Shown: positions 56,147 through 64,000 of the stretch, piece after piece
How positions within the stretch are numbered: the first letter of the stretch is position 1
Layout: every line of letters begins with the position of its first letter
Source: Pseudomonadota bacterium
Lineage (GTDB): Bacteria > Pseudomonadota > Gammaproteobacteria > Steroidobacterales > Woeseiaceae
Length of the DNA: 64,000 bases
Assembly (NCBI GenBank): GCA_022567295.1
Contig: JADFHE010000005.1
Span: 1-64,000, forward strand
Reading direction: 5' to 3'
The notes under the pieces: generated by a model
Told to the model about the DNA's origin: nothing
The model's input: the letters and a program-made list of their open reading frames with translations, nothing else
Databases searched by the model: none
Program-made: the position numbers and the translations under genes

Positions 56147-56907
56147 CAGCCGGAAAACCGCTTTATCAGGAGCTCAAGGATTTCATCATCGAGAAGATTT
56201 CGAGTGGTGAGCTGCAGCCGTCAGATCGTGTTCCATCGGAAAACGAGTTGGTCGAGGCAAAAAGCGTGTCGCGAATGACGGCCAATCGCGCGCTGCGGGA
56301 ATTGACCGATGAAGGATACGTTGAGCGCGTCGCGGGCAGGGGTACGTTTGTTTCAGATTACCGGTCGCGTTCAGATTTGCTTGAGGTGCAGAACATTGCG
56401 GATGAAATCATGCGTCGCGGGAACACGCATTCGAGCTGTGTGGTGCGTCAGTCTCTGCAGCATGCGAGGGGGGAAATCGCAAAGGCACTTCACGTAGAGC
56501 AGGGGGCGGACGTATTTCATTTGTTGCTTGTACATTCCGAAAACGGCACGCCGATTCAGGTTGAAGACCGATATGTCCTTGCGACTTTTGCACCCGACTG
56601 TCTTGAGACTAACTTTGACTCAATCACACCGAGTGCGTACCTGACCAACATCGCCCCGTTTCAGGAGGCCGAACAGGTGGTGCGGGCGAGTAGACCGAAC
56701 TCGGCGATACGCAAACAACTCGAGATGGGCGATGACGAAGCGAGCCTGGTTGTTATTCGCCGCACCTGGTCAGAGGGGCGACCAGTTACCTTTGCGCGAT
56801 TGCACCATCCGGGCAGTCGATACGAACTTACGGGTCATTACACTCCCCCCGGCCTGTCACGAACGACCTCAGCAGACGTCGTGCAACTGGAGAATTTACG
56901 CCAATGA
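56143..56907 (+). CDS. hutC: Histidine utilisation repressor, GntR/HutC family
   Basis: Represses hut genes; urocanate is the usual inducer. N-terminal winged helix: [58 protein letters not shown] (residues about 5-70). C-terminal UTRA ligand domain to residue 254 with [13 protein letters not shown] and [13 protein letters not shown]. Translationally coupled both to hutF and to hutU (ATGA junctions). Likely binds the palindrome at 54762-54771. Confidence 0.95.
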   Translation: MTAGKPLYQELKDFIIEKISSGELQPSDRVPSENELVEAKSVSRMTANRALRELTDEGYVERVAGRGTFVSDYRSRSDLLEVQNIADEIMRRGNTHSSCVVRQSLQHARGEIAKALHVEQGADVFHLLLVHSENGTPIQVEDRYVLATFAPDCLETNFDSITPSAYLTNIAPFQEAEQVVRASRPNSAIRKQLEMGDDEASLVVIRRTWSEGRPVTFARLHHPGSRYELTGHYTPPGLSRTTSADVVQLENLRQ

Positions 56908-58568
56908 AAAGAATCATCAAAGCGCCGACCGGTACGACGCTTTCGGCCAAGAGCTGGCTCACCGAAGCGCCGCTCAGGATGCTGATGAATAACCTCGATC
57001 CGGAGGTTGCTGAAAGGCCGGAGGATCTGGTCGTGTACGGCGGTATAGGCAAAGCAGCGCGCAACTGGGAATGTTTCGATGCCATCGTTGATTCGCTTAA
57101 AAACCTCGAGTCTGATGAGACGCTGCTGATTCAGTCCGGTAAACCGGTCGGCGTCTTTCGCACGCATGCGGATGCGCCACGTGTATTGATCGCGAATTCA
57201 AATCTGGTGCCTGCGTGGGCGAACTGGGATCACTTCCGGGAGCTCGATAGAAAGGGGTTGATGATGTACGGCCAGATGACGGCCGGGTCGTGGATTTACA
57301 TCGGTAGTCAGGGCATCGTCCAGGGCACCTACGAAACATTTGTCGAAATGGGCCGGCAGCATTATGACGGCGATCTTGCAGGTCGCTGGATTCTGACGGC
57401 AGGGCTGGGTGGCATGGGCGGCGCGCAGCCGTTGGCTGCGACGATGGCGGGTGCCTCGATGTTAGCGATCGAATGTCAGTCGGATCGCCTGGACATGCGA
57501 GTGGAGACCGGCTATCTGGATACCCGTGCCGAATCACTGTCCGCTGCCATGGAGATTATCGAGCAGGGGGTACGTGACAAAAAAGCGGTATCTGTCGGCT
57601 TGCTGGGCAACGCGGCCGAGATACTGCCGGAAATGGTAAGGCTCGGCATCAAGCCGGATGCGGTGACGGATCAGACGTCCGCGCACGACCCGGCCAATGG
57701 ATACCTGCCGATCGGTTGGACTGTTGATCAGTGGCTCCAGAAACGGGAAAGCGATCCCGATGCGGTCGCTGCCGCGGCCGTAAAGTCAATGGCCATTCAC
57801 GTCCAGGCGATGCTTGAGTTTCAAAAGCAAGGCATACCGACCTTCGATTACGGCAACAACATTCGACAGGTGGCCCTTGACGCAGGCGTACAAAACGCCT
57901 TCGACTTTCCGGGATTCGTTCCCGCCTATATCCGGCCCCTGTTCTGCCGGGGCATAGGTCCGTTCCGCTGGGTGGCTTTGTCTGGTGACCCGGAAGATAT
58001 TTACAAGACGGACGCTAAGGTTAAGGAGATGATTCCGGACGACGAACACCTGCATAACTGGCTGGACGCGGCCCGTGAGCGAATTCAGTTTCAGGGCCTG
58101 CCGGCTCGTATTTGCTGGGTCGGGCTCGGCCAACGCCACCGGCTTGGGCTGGCGTTCAACGAGATGGTTCGCAGCCGTGAGCTAAAAGCTCCGGTAGTCA
58201 TCGGTCGTGACCATCTCGACGGCGGTTCGGTCGCGAGCCCGAATCGTGAAACCGAGAACATGCGAGACGGCAGCGATGCCGTGTCTGACTGGGCATTTTT
58301 GAACGCACTCTTGAGCACGGCGAGTGGCGCAACCTGGGTATCGTTGCATCACGGTGGTGGTGTCGGCATGGGCTATTCGCAGCATGCCGGCCTGGTCATT
58401 GTCTGCGACGGCACCGAGGATGCCGACCGCCGCATCGAAAGAGTTTTGTGGAATGACCCGGCGAGCGGAGTGATGCGGCACGCCGATGCGGGCTATGACA
58501 TCGCGATCGATTGCGCGCACGAGTACGGACTTGATCTGCCGATGGTTGACGACGGAGACTCGAGATGA
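56904..58568 (+). CDS. hutU: Urocanate hydratase
   Basis: Hydrates urocanate to imidazolonepropionate with tightly bound NAD+. The 554-residue protein has [12 protein letters not shown]-like [32 protein letters not shown] for NAD binding, [17 protein letters not shown] and the C-terminal [16 protein letters not shown]. Standard length. ATGA junctions on both sides tie it to hutC and hutH. Confidence 0.97.
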   Translation: MKRIIKAPTGTTLSAKSWLTEAPLRMLMNNLDPEVAERPEDLVVYGGIGKAARNWECFDAIVDSLKNLESDETLLIQSGKPVGVFRTHADAPRVLIANSNLVPAWANWDHFRELDRKGLMMYGQMTAGSWIYIGSQGIVQGTYETFVEMGRQHYDGDLAGRWILTAGLGGMGGAQPLAATMAGASMLAIECQSDRLDMRVETGYLDTRAESLSAAMEIIEQGVRDKKAVSVGLLGNAAEILPEMVRLGIKPDAVTDQTSAHDPANGYLPIGWTVDQWLQKRESDPDAVAAAAVKSMAIHVQAMLEFQKQGIPTFDYGNNIRQVALDAGVQNAFDFPGFVPAYIRPLFCRGIGPFRWVALSGDPEDIYKTDAKVKEMIPDDEHLHNWLDAARERIQFQGLPARICWVGLGQRHRLGLAFNEMVRSRELKAPVVIGRDHLDGGSVASPNRETENMRDGSDAVSDWAFLNALLSTASGATWVSLHHGGGVGMGYSQHAGLVIVCDGTEDADRRIERVLWNDPASGVMRHADAGYDIAIDCAHEYGLDLPMVDDGDSR

Positions 58569-60094
58569 ATCTGACAATAGACAATCAACGGGTCGCTCTC
58601 AATGTACTTCGGCAGGCGTGGCAGGAACCCGTTACGGTATCGCTTGGCGACAGCGCGAAAGGACGTATTGCTGCAGCAAACGAATTGATAGACGACGTCG
58701 TTGCCGGTGGTGAACGGGTCTACGGTGTCAACACCGGCTTCGGGCAGCTTGCACAGGTTCGAATCGATGCTGACCAGCTCGCGCAGCTGCAGGAAAACCT
58801 GGTCCGCTCCCACGCAGTTGGCGTTGGTGAAGATCTGGACGACGAAATTGTTCGGCTCATCATGCTGATGAAAGTCATTGCGCTGGCTGCAGGATTCTCA
58901 GGCGTTCGACTTGAGCTGGTGGAGACACTGTGCGAACTGATCAACAACAACATCTACCCATGTATTCCGTCGCGCGGATCCGTCGGGGCGTCCGGCGATC
59001 TGGCGCCGCTCGCACATATGGCGTGCGCACTGATCGGTGTCGGCGAGGTGCGAGTGAACGGCGATCTGGTGCCTGCAGCGATTGCGCTGGAGAACGCCGG
59101 CATCACGCCGGTTCGTCTCGGGCCAAAAGAAGGGCTTGCGCTCGTCAATGGAACGCAGGTCTCAACGGCACTCGCTCTTGCTGCCGTGTATCGCACCGAG
59201 AACCTGCTGGCCGCGGTCTTGATGGCTGGCGCGATGTCATCTGATGCAATAAAGGGCAGTGACACGCCGTTCGACGAACGCATCCAGAAGGTTCGCGGAC
59301 ATGGCGGTCAGATCGCCGTCGCCGGCGTGCTGCGCGAACTGATGCGTGGTAGCGATATTCGCGCATCGCACATTGAGTGCGACCGGGTGCAGGATCCTTA
59401 CTCAATTCGGTGTCAGCCGCAGGTTGTTGGCGCCTGTCTCGACGTGCTCAGGCATGTGAGCACTGTGCTCGAAACCGAGGCCAATGCGGTTACGGACAAT
59501 CCGCTGGTATTTACCGATTCGAAATCGGTTTTGTCTGGCGGCAATTTCCACGCTGAACCGGTCGCGTTGGCTGCAGATTACCTGGCGCTCGCAATAGCCG
59601 AGATCGGTGCATTATCTGAGCGCCGCATTGCATTGCTGATCGATTCACACATGAGTGGATTGCCGGCATTTCTGGTGAAAGACGGCGGACTAAATAGCGG
59701 ATTTATGATGGCGCAGGTCACGGCAGCCGCGTTGGCGTCCGAGAACAAGTCACACGCTCACCCGGCAAGTGTTGACAGTCTGCCGACGTCAGCGAACCAG
59801 GAAGACCATGTCAGCATGGCGACCTATGCAAGTCGGCGATTGCATACGATGCTCGACAATGTCGCAAACATCATTGCAATCGAGTTGTTGGCCGCGGCAC
59901 AGGGTGTCGAGTTTCACCATCCAAAAAAGAGTTCGCCGATCATCGAAGACGTTATTCGCGGTCTGCGTCAAATATCGCCGCCGTATGAGGGAGACCGCTC
60001 GTTGTCTTCGGACATACGTCGAGTGGCGGCGAGCGTTGACGACGGCGCCTATTGCGACTACGCCGCGTCGGTGCTGCCCAGTCTGAGTACATGA
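58565..60094 (+). CDS. hutH: Histidine ammonia-lyase
   Basis: Deaminates histidine to urocanate, entry step of the pathway. The MIO prosthetic group forms from Ala142-Ser143-Gly144 within [16 protein letters not shown]. Other blocks: [45 protein letters not shown] and NQEDHVSM. 509 residues. Overlaps hutU and hutG by ATGA. Confidence 0.97.
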   Translation: MNLTIDNQRVALNVLRQAWQEPVTVSLGDSAKGRIAAANELIDDVVAGGERVYGVNTGFGQLAQVRIDADQLAQLQENLVRSHAVGVGEDLDDEIVRLIMLMKVIALAAGFSGVRLELVETLCELINNNIYPCIPSRGSVGASGDLAPLAHMACALIGVGEVRVNGDLVPAAIALENAGITPVRLGPKEGLALVNGTQVSTALALAAVYRTENLLAAVLMAGAMSSDAIKGSDTPFDERIQKVRGHGGQIAVAGVLRELMRGSDIRASHIECDRVQDPYSIRCQPQVVGACLDVLRHVSTVLETEANAVTDNPLVFTDSKSVLSGGNFHAEPVALAADYLALAIAEIGALSERRIALLIDSHMSGLPAFLVKDGGLNSGFMMAQVTAAALASENKSHAHPASVDSLPTSANQEDHVSMATYASRRLHTMLDNVANIIAIELLAAAQGVEFHHPKKSSPIIEDVIRGLRQISPPYEGDRSLSSDIRRVAASVDDGAYCDYAASVLPSLST

Positions 60095-60876
60095 GCGACG
60101 TTTATCGATTCCAGGCTGGGGAGCGGCCACTGCTGATCAGCGTGCCGCACGATGGCCGCGAAATTCCGCGGGTTTTACGCGCTCGCATGACCGATACCGG
60201 GCTGGCAATACCGGATACTGACTGGCATGTCGAAGAATTGTACGAGTTCGCCAAAGACCTGGGCGCGAGCATCATTGTTGCGAACTATTCGCGTTACGTC
60301 GTTGACTTGAATCGTCCGGCCGATGATGGGGAGCTGTATCCGGGCCAGACCACGACAGGACTTTGCCCCGAACAGACATTTTCCGGTGCAGCTATCTACC
60401 GCTCGGGAAGTGTGAATAAAGACGAAAAGGCCGCGCGAGTCGAGCACTACTGGCGCCCCTATCACGAGCAGATTGGCGAAACGCTCAATGCCATACGAGC
60501 CGAACACGGATTCGCGCTGCTGTGGGATGCCCATTCGATTCCGAGTCTTGTCCCGAGACTGTTCGATGGTGAGTTGCCGGCACTGAATCTGGGGACCAAC
60601 AGCGGCGCGAGTTGTAAGCAATCGATTGAAGACGCGGTTGCCGGCGTCGCGGCGGCCAGTAAATACAGCAGCGTCGTCAACGGACGATTCAAGGGCGGCC
60701 ACATCACGCGTCATTTTGGTGACCCCAATAACGACATACATGCTTTGCAACTCGAAATCGCGCAACGCGCGTACATGGACGAGAAAACCACGACGTTTGA
60801 TACCGTAAAGGCTGGTCGTCTCCGTGATACTCTGCAAAAAATGTTGCAAAGCTATCTGGACGCCGCGCAGAAATGA
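60091..60876 (+). CDS. hutG: N-formylglutamate deformylase
   Basis: Hydrolyses N-formyl-L-glutamate to glutamate and formate, the partner of HutF. 261 residues from ATG 60091. Family features: LLISVPHDGREIPRVL, DWHVEELYEFA, VVDLNRPADDGELYPGQTTTGL, LLWDAHSIPS and GRFKGGHITRHFGDP. Its last four bases overlap the molybdoenzyme start, linking hut translation to that gene. Confidence 0.95.
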   Translation: MSDVYRFQAGERPLLISVPHDGREIPRVLRARMTDTGLAIPDTDWHVEELYEFAKDLGASIIVANYSRYVVDLNRPADDGELYPGQTTTGLCPEQTFSGAAIYRSGSVNKDEKAARVEHYWRPYHEQIGETLNAIRAEHGFALLWDAHSIPSLVPRLFDGELPALNLGTNSGASCKQSIEDAVAGVAAASKYSSVVNGRFKGGHITRHFGDPNNDIHALQLEIAQRAYMDEKTTTFDTVKAGRLRDTLQKMLQSYLDAAQK

Positions 60877-62189
60877 CGAATAAGAAGGGCCTGCACGAAC
60901 TATATGCCAAAAACCCGGAGATGGCGGACGAGTTGCTTTGGGGGCGCAAGATCGATCAGGTTTCCCGTCGTGGTTTCCTGAGGGGATCCGGACTCGCCGC
61001 GATGACCGCCGTGCTCGGGGCGAGTATTCCGTTCGCGCGATACATGCCCGGCGGCCTGATCCCGGCGGCGCTGGCACAAAGTGACGAATCATTTTCGATC
61101 CCGGGCAAATCCGGTTTGATTATTTTGAACGACAGGCCGATCAATGCCGAGACACCGGCGCATTTACTTGATGACCCCATAACACCGGCGTCCCGGTTGT
61201 TCGTGCGTAACAACGGCGTGCCGCCATCCACCTGGGATATCAATCCACTTGAGTGGCGGGTTTATATTGAAGGAGAAGCGTGCGAGCGGCCTGAAGTCTT
61301 TACACTAGGCGAGCTGCAGCAGCGCTTCAAACATCACAGGCTACAGTTGCAAATTGAATGCGGCGGCAACGGTCGATCCGAGTTCCACCCTCCCGCCAAA
61401 GGTAACCAGTGGACGACCGGCGCCATCGGTTGCCCTGAGTGGACCGGCGTGCGTTTGCGGGACATCCTTCTGCACTGCGGAATATCAGACAATGCGGTGT
61501 ACGTCGCCTACGAAGCAGCCGACACACATTTATCCGGCGATCCGACGAAGAGTCCAATTTCACGGGGCGTGCCAGTGCGTAAAGCACTCGAGAACGAGTC
61601 ACTGATCGTCTGGGCGATGAACGGTGAGCCGTTGCCTGAATTGCACGGGTACCCGGTGCGGCTGCTTTGTTCTGGCTGGCCTGCGTCGGTGAGTGGTAAA
61701 TGGATCACGCACCTCAAGATTCGTGATCGAGTCCATGACGGTGCGAAGATGATGGGGCAGTCGTATCGAATACCGTGCCAGCCCGTGCCGCCAGGGGCAA
61801 CGGTCGCCGATGAGGATATGTGCATTATCGAGTCCATGCCGGTGAAATCTCTTATCACGTTTCCGAAGTCAGGAATCGAAACCCGTGTCGGCAGGCGACT
61901 GGGTGTTCGCGGTCACGCCTGGGCAGGCGATTCGAGGGTCACGACGATGTTTACGTCGATCGATTTTGGTGCGACGTGGCAGAAAGCGAAGCTCAGGAAG
62001 CCGGCAAACCGGCTCGCCTGGCAACACTGGACGGCAAGTGTCGAATTTCCCGAGACGGGTTACTACGAAATCTGGGCACGGGCGGTAGATGACGCGGGCC
62101 GTTCTCAGCCCATGCTGTTGCCGGGGTGGAATCCACGTGGCTACCTCAACAACGCCTGTCACCGGATTGCCGTTATGGTTACGGCGTGA
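60873..62189 (+). CDS. Tat-exported sulfite-oxidase-family molybdoenzyme (SorA/SoxC-like)
   Basis: Periplasmic Moco enzyme, most likely a sulfite dehydrogenase. The N-terminus carries a twin-arginine signal (SRRGFLRGSG, Arg32-Arg33) and a hydrophobic segment to about residue 69. The Moco cysteine is Cys163 in QIECGGNGRSEF, followed by GAIGCPEWTGVRLRDIL and LHGYPVRLLCSGWPASVSGKW; the C-terminal dimerisation domain ends at 438. The next gene encodes a small cytochrome c, as in SorAB. Its ATGA overlap with hutG is unusual. Sulfite is inferred from family; other substrates are possible. Confidence 0.88.
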   Translation: MTNKKGLHELYAKNPEMADELLWGRKIDQVSRRGFLRGSGLAAMTAVLGASIPFARYMPGGLIPAALAQSDESFSIPGKSGLIILNDRPINAETPAHLLDDPITPASRLFVRNNGVPPSTWDINPLEWRVYIEGEACERPEVFTLGELQQRFKHHRLQLQIECGGNGRSEFHPPAKGNQWTTGAIGCPEWTGVRLRDILLHCGISDNAVYVAYEAADTHLSGDPTKSPISRGVPVRKALENESLIVWAMNGEPLPELHGYPVRLLCSGWPASVSGKWITHLKIRDRVHDGAKMMGQSYRIPCQPVPPGATVADEDMCIIESMPVKSLITFPKSGIETRVGRRLGVRGHAWAGDSRVTTMFTSIDFGATWQKAKLRKPANRLAWQHWTASVEFPETGYYEIWARAVDDAGRSQPMLLPGWNPRGYLNNACHRIAVMVTA

Positions 62190-62530
62190 AAGCGATGCCG
62201 TTGTTGTTGCTCTTGCTGCCGGTCATCGCGGTTGCGCTCGACACCGATAAGGCGACAGGATTGATCAAGAATCCAGGTTGGGAGCAGGTTCGGGCGCATT
62301 GCGGTGGGTGTCACTCACATGCACTGGTAACGAACCAGCGCGCAGATCGCAAGACCTGGCTGGACATAATTCGCTGGATGCAGGAAACGCAGAATCTTTG
62401 GCAACTTCAGCCGCAGGTTGAAATGCAAATCCTTGATTACCTTGCCGCAACTTACGCGCCACAACCGAGACTGCGTCGCGCGCCAATACCGCCGGGCCTG
62501 ATGCCGAAGGCCGAAAGGACCGTTCAGTAG
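62186..62530 (+). CDS. Small periplasmic cytochrome c, partner of the molybdoenzyme
   Basis: 114 residues from GTG 62186, which overlaps the previous stop (GTGA); ATG 62195 three codons later is an alternative. Signal peptide PLLLLLLPVIAVA, then a single heme site CGGCH (Cys39, Cys42, His43). A methionine near the C-terminus (Met at LMPKAE) may be the axial ligand. Accepts electrons from the molybdoenzyme, as SorB does. Confidence 0.86.
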   Translation: MKAMPLLLLLLPVIAVALDTDKATGLIKNPGWEQVRAHCGGCHSHALVTNQRADRKTWLDIIRWMQETQNLWQLQPQVEMQILDYLAATYAPQPRLRRAPIPPGLMPKAERTVQ

Positions 62531-62636
62531 CCGTTCAGGCCTGCTCGAATAATCTAAGCTGAATGTTTTGGGCTATCATTGCCGATAATAACGACCGTGC
62601 CGGCCGGTACGATCGTCAGATCACAGGAATCAGGTC

Positions 62637-63188
62637 ATGAAGAGATACAACAAAATTTTTCGTTCAGGCAGTATGCTCATCGCACTATTGCTCACGAACC
62701 CGGTGCTTGCTTCATCCGCTGTTGAAATCGACCGCGACTCGAATAAGGCTTTGGAAGTATTCCGGGATGAAATCAATGGTGCCGAGGTCTTTCTAGATCA
62801 GGCCGCGGGCTACCTGGTGTTTCCGCGGGTCATCAAGATCGGCATCGGCGTGGGTGCCGAGACGGGCGAAGGCGTTTTGCGTGTCGGTGGAAAAACTGTC
62901 GATTACTACCGAACGACATCGGGATCGATCGGCTTGCAGCTCGGCGTGCAGGCAAAATCCATTCTTATCGCGTTTATGACCAAGGAGTCGCTGCAAAAAT
63001 TTCGCGACTCCAGCGGATGGAAGGTTGGTATTGATGGTTCGGTCGTGCTGATCGATCTTGGTGCCGGCAAGACCATCGACAGCACCAACGTCAAGGATCC
63101 GGTCGTCGGGTTCATTTTTGGTTCCAAAGGCCTGATGTACAACCTGACGCTGGAAGGCTCCAAGATCAGCAAGCTCGAGAAGTCCTGA
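62637..63188 (+). CDS. SYLF/Ysc84-domain exported protein
   Basis: 183 residues with a signal peptide ending near LASSA. The SYLF lipid-binding fold is recognised from AEVFLDQAAGYLVFPRVIKIG, GEGVLRVGGKTVDYYRTTSGSIGLQLG and GLMYNLTLEGSKISKL. Function of bacterial members is unclear; membrane or phospholipid binding is the family property. Starts 106 nt after the cytochrome gene in its own unit. Confidence 0.88.
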   Translation: MKRYNKIFRSGSMLIALLLTNPVLASSAVEIDRDSNKALEVFRDEINGAEVFLDQAAGYLVFPRVIKIGIGVGAETGEGVLRVGGKTVDYYRTTSGSIGLQLGVQAKSILIAFMTKESLQKFRDSSGWKVGIDGSVVLIDLGAGKTIDSTNVKDPVVGFIFGSKGLMYNLTLEGSKISKLEKS

Positions 63189-63277
63189 ACAAGCGATCTC
63201 TATCGGAGCGCGTTGGCGATGAAGCACGGTCGCTTCACGCCAGATCGCATGGCTGGTTTCGGACCTGGTTCCAAAAA

Positions 63278-63610
63278 GTGTGGAATGTTCGTGGCGGCGG
63301 GCTTTACGCGTGCGGATTCGCCGTAACGTTTATCGTGCTGGAAGCGGGTTCTGTCGTCGAGGATGTCAAAGACATTGGATTATTGTTCGATGGCCACGCC
63401 GCTACTTTCGTACTGAACTTCATCGCCGACTCGTTCAAAAATACCTGGCAGGCGTTCGCGTGGCCGGTATTTATCGTTGAATTTGCGCCGCCGCTAGGCG
63501 CTATTGGATTAGGCCTTGCGTTCATGCTGTTTCCGAAATATCTGAAGAAACCGATCGAAGCATGGTTGTTTTCGGACGAGGAGAATGAGGATGTGCCTGA
63601 TGCCGATTGA
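63278..63610 (+). CDS. Small membrane protein of unknown function
   Basis: 110 residues from GTG 63278; the frame is open back to the end of the SYLF gene, where CTG 63185 overlaps its stop, so about 31 more residues (rich in Arg and Ser) may be encoded. Hydrophobic segments at about 10-25 and 60-90, a charged acidic tail EENEDVPDAD. I do not recognise the family. Its end overlaps the next gene by 20 nt, suggesting a unit of SYLF protein, this protein and an outer-membrane barrel. Confidence 0.6.
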   Translation: MWNVRGGGLYACGFAVTFIVLEAGSVVEDVKDIGLLFDGHAATFVLNFIADSFKNTWQAFAWPVFIVEFAPPLGAIGLGLAFMLFPKYLKKPIEAWLFSDEENEDVPDAD

Positions 63611-64000
63611 GCGCAACGTAGCTGTTGCCGTCGCATTAATGTTGTGTTGCAGCGCGTCGGTTGTGGCCGACGAGTTACTGGTGAGTCTGGGCGGCGGCCC
63701 CCAGATAGGATCGGACGCGCTCGGCGACAGTTCGAGCCAGATCAACTATACGGCTGGAATTGACTACAGTTTCTTTCGGCACGATAGAAGCCCGCGCTCG
63801 AGTTTCATACTGGGAGTGAGCTACACATACATGGGTGCGAACTCGACCGAATTCGATCGCGTCCATGCCATATCACTGTATCCGCAACTTTCGATGTATC
63901 CGTCGCCCAAATCCTGGGTACATTCGTTGGTGCCAGGAAGCGGTCAACCGTTTTTCTATGTGCGGGCACTGGGTCCGAGTTACATTAGCGCCAATCGCCT
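63591..64000 (+). CDS. Outer-membrane beta-barrel protein, truncated by window end (possibly PagL-like)
   Basis: Frame open from ATG 63591 to base 64000 without a stop; ATG 63600 is the alternative start. A signal peptide (VAVAVALMLCCSASVVA) precedes alternating hydrophobic strands such as ELLVSLGGGPQIG, INYTAGIDYSFF and SFILGVSYTYMGA. The last visible stretch, FFYVRALGPSYISANRL, resembles the catalytic region of lipid A 3-O-deacylase barrels, but the decisive part lies beyond the window. Overlaps the preceding small membrane protein gene. Confidence 0.6.
   Translation, partial: MCLMPIERNVAVAVALMLCCSASVVADELLVSLGGGPQIGSDALGDSSSQINYTAGIDYSFFRHDRSPRSSFILGVSYTYMGANSTEFDRVHAISLYPQLSMYPSPKSWVHSLVPGSGQPFFYVRALGPSYISANR

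Noticed and set aside
60175-61092. Minus-strand open frame (305 codons) across hutG and the molybdoenzyme start
   Set aside because: Spans two real, coupled genes in antisense; no domain.

Overview
The window is a densely packed chromosomal segment from a heterotrophic Gram-negative bacterium, most likely a gammaproteobacterium. Evidence is the outer-membrane TonB receptor, Lol-type lipoproteins, Tat and c-type cytochrome proteins, and many ATGA-type gene overlaps. A marine-sediment lineage such as Woeseiales would fit the gene content, but that is inference. I found no rRNA, tRNA, CRISPR array, transposase or phage gene. No gene-free gap exceeds 300 bases; the largest (259 nt) lies upstream of the TonB receptor.

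About two thirds of the window (1-44,330) is devoted to nucleosides and nucleobases. The left end carries thymidine phosphorylase (cut by the window edge), a CNT nucleoside transporter and a nucleoside hydrolase. A minus-strand operon (10,240 to 3,423) follows, holding the complete reductive pyrimidine route: beta-ureidopropionase, NCS1 transporter, dihydropyrimidinase, PreT, PreA and cytidine deaminase. Next comes a surface set: two nucleotidase-type lipoproteins, a large Oar-like TonB receptor, an EEP-family phosphodiesterase lipoprotein and a propeller-like lipoprotein. Then deoD, deoC, an aldehyde dehydrogenase and a vestigial ALDH partner (together resembling a split ALDH16) process purine deoxynucleosides, followed by an adenosine kinase.

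A small cryptic cluster at 23,609-28,214 interrupts this theme. It contains a DUF4956 membrane protein, an alpha/beta-hydrolase-like protein without the usual nucleophile, a secreted CotH-like kinase, and a fusion of a PPP-type phosphatase with an atypical-kinase-like module. This is the least understood part of the window.

From 28,410 to 38,906 one plus-strand operon encodes nearly the whole oxidative purine pathway: HIU hydrolase, xanthine dehydrogenase A/B/C, membrane urate oxidase PuuD, allantoinase PuuE, OHCU decarboxylase, allantoicase, ureidoglycolate lyase and guanine deaminase. The products are glyoxylate and urea; there is no urease in the window. Monomeric isocitrate dehydrogenase, a glycerate 2-kinase, two divergent paralogous phosphoribosyltransferases and a LOG-type nucleotide phosphoribohydrolase follow.

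The stretch 44,344-52,229 is miscellaneous: an AlbA_2 protein, an APH-like kinase, a diguanylate cyclase, a redoxin, a stand-alone RAM domain, cytochrome b561, a thiolase and a nitroreductase. At 52,226-62,530 lies the histidine utilisation locus. An MFS transporter and hutI run leftward; hutF-hutC-hutU-hutH-hutG run rightward, with a palindromic HutC-type site between the arms, and a sulfite-oxidase-family molybdoenzyme with its cytochrome c is appended by overlapping codons. The right end holds a SYLF protein, a small membrane protein and a truncated outer-membrane barrel gene.
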